DNA from: Lachnospiraceae bacterium UBA1778
GTDB lineage: Bacteria; Bacillota; Clostridia; Lachnospirales; Lachnospiraceae
Direction: 5' to 3'
NCBI GenBank assembly: GCA_002315255.1
Contig: DCGM01000107.1
Span: 3,721 to 9,764, forward strand
DNA: 6,044 bases
Numbering within the stretch: the first letter of the stretch is position 1; the number at the start of each line of letters is the position of its first letter. This document shows positions 4,614 through 6,044 of the stretch, piece after piece. The notes under the pieces were generated by a model. That model made no database searches. It saw only the letters and a program-made list of their open reading frames with translations, and was not told the origin of the DNA. Made by a program: the position numbers and the translations under genes.

Positions 4614-5750
4614 ATGGAATGTAATAAAGGTACTGCGGGTGAACCGCAAAAGAACCGCGAAGCGGTAATTGCCAGAACTTCCGGCTTAGGCATTATCGTC
4701 AATATCCTTTTAGCCGCCGTGAAAGTCGTCATCGGTGCGCTGGCATCCTCCATCTCGATCATTTCGGAGGGCGTGAACAATGCGGCGGACGCATTGACGT
4801 CTGTGCTCGCATTTTTAGGCGCGAAGCTCGCGAAAAAGCGCCCGGACGAGAAGCACCCGTTCGGCTATGGGAGAATCGAATATCTCGCCAGCTTGATCAT
4901 TGCGGCGCTGATTCTGGTGTCCGGCGCGGAAACGCTGATCAGCTCGATCCGGCTGATTTTTGAGCCGGAAGAGCTGACGATCAATTATATTTCGCTTGCG
5001 ATTGTGGCGGTTTCCGCCGTCGTCAAGTTTTTCCTCGGCATTTATACAATCCGGATGGGAAAGAAGACCGAGTCCAATTCTCTGATCGGCGTCGGAAAAG
5101 AATGCCGGAACGATTCGTTCGCGTCGGTTATCACGATTGCGGCAGCGGTCGTCTTCCTCGTGTTCCATGTGTCGATTGATGCCTATGCCGGCATTGTGAT
5201 TTCGCTTTTAATCCTGAAGGCAGGTTTCGACGTTTTAAAGGATACGGTCGGCGATCTTTTAGGGCGGTCAGGCGAGCACGAGCTGGCAGTGGAACTCTAT
5301 AAGGAAATCTGCGCGACGGACGGAATCATTGGCGCCGCGGACATGATGCTTCATAACTATGGTCCCGATGCGTGGTCAGGCTCTGTCAACCTCGAAATCG
5401 ACCATAATAAGACGGTCGGCGAGATTTATCAGATCCTCCATAAGCTTCAGCTGCGCATCATGCATGAGCATAAGGTGACGATGGTATTCGGCGTCTACGC
5501 AGTCGACAATGATCACGAAAAGCTGAAAGCGCTCCGGAAGGAAATCGGGAGTTTCGTCCGGTCACATGAGCATGTAAAGAGCTTCCATGCCGTCTACATC
5601 GACGAGCAGGCCGCAGATCTCTACTGCGACTTTATCGTCGATTATCAGCTGAAGGATTGGGACCAGCTCCGCGAGGAGTTCACCGCCTATATGAAAGAAC
5701 GGTATCCGGAGTATCGGCTGGAACTGACGGTCGAGACAGAGTTTGTATAA
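4614..5750 (+). CDS. Cation diffusion facilitator, probable Mn(II)-type metal exporter
   Basis: The 378-residue protein is a cation/proton antiporter of the cytoplasmic membrane. Six hydrophobic segments lie near residues 24-44, 46-70, 88-112, 122-146, 168-186 and 188-208. The family block HPFGYGRIEY is at 81-90. The intramembrane metal site reads Asn55-x3-Asp59 in the second segment (EGVNNAADALTS) and Glu163-x3-Asp167 in the fifth (KECRNDS). Asn/Asp in the second helix points to manganese-type transporters such as MntE (Asn-Asp-Asp-Asp) and not to zinc-type ones (His-Asp-His-Asp). Glu163 replaces the usual Asp. After the membrane part come two stretches that both look like the cytoplasmic dimerisation fold (about 222-298 and 302-378), longer than the usual single domain. 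The start is ATG 4614, with TGAGG (4603-4607) 6 nt upstream. The frame extends back to a TTG at 4467, but this adds an atypical 49-residue leader. GC-richer than the preceding cassette, so probably ancestral chromosome. Confidence 0.92.
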   Translation: MECNKGTAGEPQKNREAVIARTSGLGIIVNILLAAVKVVIGALASSISIISEGVNNAADALTSVLAFLGAKLAKKRPDEKHPFGYGRIEYLASLIIAALILVSGAETLISSIRLIFEPEELTINYISLAIVAVSAVVKFFLGIYTIRMGKKTESNSLIGVGKECRNDSFASVITIAAAVVFLVFHVSIDAYAGIVISLLILKAGFDVLKDTVGDLLGRSGEHELAVELYKEICATDGIIGAADMMLHNYGPDAWSGSVNLEIDHNKTVGEIYQILHKLQLRIMHEHKVTMVFGVYAVDNDHEKLKALRKEIGSFVRSHEHVKSFHAVYIDEQAADLYCDFIVDYQLKDWDQLREEFTAYMKERYPEYRLELTVETEFV

Positions 5751-5767
5751 GCCGGGAAAAGAAACAG

Positions 5768-5796
5768 TAGAAAACCGACGCAGGTCGGAGTATAAT
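5768..5796 (+). promoter_or_regulatory. Candidate promoter of the rubrerythrin gene with an inverted repeat in its spacer
   Basis: TATAAT (5791-5796) is a perfect -10 box. TAGAAA (5768-5773, 4 of 6) sits 17 nt upstream as a weak -35 box. Within the spacer, CCGAC (5775-5779) and GTCGG (5784-5788) form an inverted repeat around GCAG. This could bind a regulator. It could also be a weak transcript-end hairpin for the CDF gene, though no T tract follows. It does not resemble a PerR box. Confidence 0.55.
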
Positions 5797-5885
5797 AAAA
5801 CTGTAAGATCATAGCGAATTCCGCTTTTGGTTTATGGAGAGAATAGGATAACGATAACCCATAGAATTGAGGGAGGAAAAGAAAA

Positions 5886-6044
5886 ATGAAAAAGTATAAG
5901 TGTTTAGTCTGCGGCGAAATTTTCACGGTGGAAGATGGTGTCGAACCGGTCTGCCCGCGTTGCCATCTGAAGGGCGACAAGTTAGTCGAAATTAAGGAAG
6001 AACCGGCGAATCCGTACGCAGGAACCGAAACTGAAAAGAACCTG
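5886..6044 (+). CDS. Rubrerythrin with N-terminal rubredoxin domain, cut by window edge
   Basis: The first 53 residues are in the window. Residues 1-36 form a rubredoxin-type iron site with CLVC (Cys6, Cys9) and CPRC (Cys23, Cys26). The text then runs into NPYAGTETEKNL, the usual lead-in of the four-helix di-iron domain. Rubredoxin first and di-iron domain second is the 'reverse rubrerythrin' order of anaerobic Bacillota. These proteins reduce hydrogen peroxide with electrons passed on from NAD(P)H, protecting the cytoplasm during oxygen exposure. The di-iron part is outside the window, so the full architecture is inferred. A lone rubredoxin-like protein is less likely, given the 12 residues after the domain. 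ATG 5886 follows GGGAGG (5871-5876) by 9 nt. It has its own candidate promoter and does not seem to depend on the CDF gene. Confidence 0.87.
   Translation, partial: MKKYKCLVCGEIFTVEDGVEPVCPRCHLKGDKLVEIKEEPANPYAGTETEKNL

Noticed and set aside
4815..5168. Minus-strand open frame inside the CDF gene
   Set aside because: It is a shadow of GC-rich coding sequence, with a highly charged, low-complexity translation.

Overview
The window looks like a Bacillota chromosome, probably a Clostridia-type anaerobe. The signs are purine-rich GGAGG ribosome binding sites, consensus TTGACA/TATAAT promoters, an L13-S9 operon of the Firmicutes type, a manganese-type cation diffusion facilitator and the start of a 'reverse' rubrerythrin (rubredoxin domain first). 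I cannot name the genus.

Left flank (1-1767): a minus-strand XRE-family regulator, cut by the window edge, points away from the plus-strand rplM-rpsI operon. That operon has a consensus promoter, a structured leader that may be an L13 autoregulatory leader, and a strong intrinsic terminator after rpsI.

Middle (about 1768-4329): an accessory insert. Its first part is a two-gene unit, an XRE regulator followed directly by an ImmA/IrrE-type zinc peptidase. It is driven by a near-consensus promoter whose whole 17-bp spacer is a perfect dyad, the likely autoregulatory operator. Two long hairpins follow at 2811-2913. The second part is a compact three-gene cassette: a DUF4417-like protein, a basic His-rich protein with the MGGRGSS start seen in phage-like and toxin-like proteins, and a small acidic protein overlapping it by 41 nt. 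I read the last two as a candidate toxin and immunity pair, by inference. No integrase, transposase or attachment repeat is visible, so this looks like cargo or an eroded element.

Right flank (4330-6044): about 280 bases without a convincing gene, then a GC-richer CDF metal exporter gene with an Asn/Asp plus Glu/Asp metal site and what look like two tandem cytoplasmic domains. Last is a partial rubrerythrin with its own candidate promoter, whose spacer also carries an inverted repeat. The flanks are ordinary housekeeping and stress functions. The most interesting material is the DUF4417/His-rich/acidic cassette and the regulatory DNA around it.
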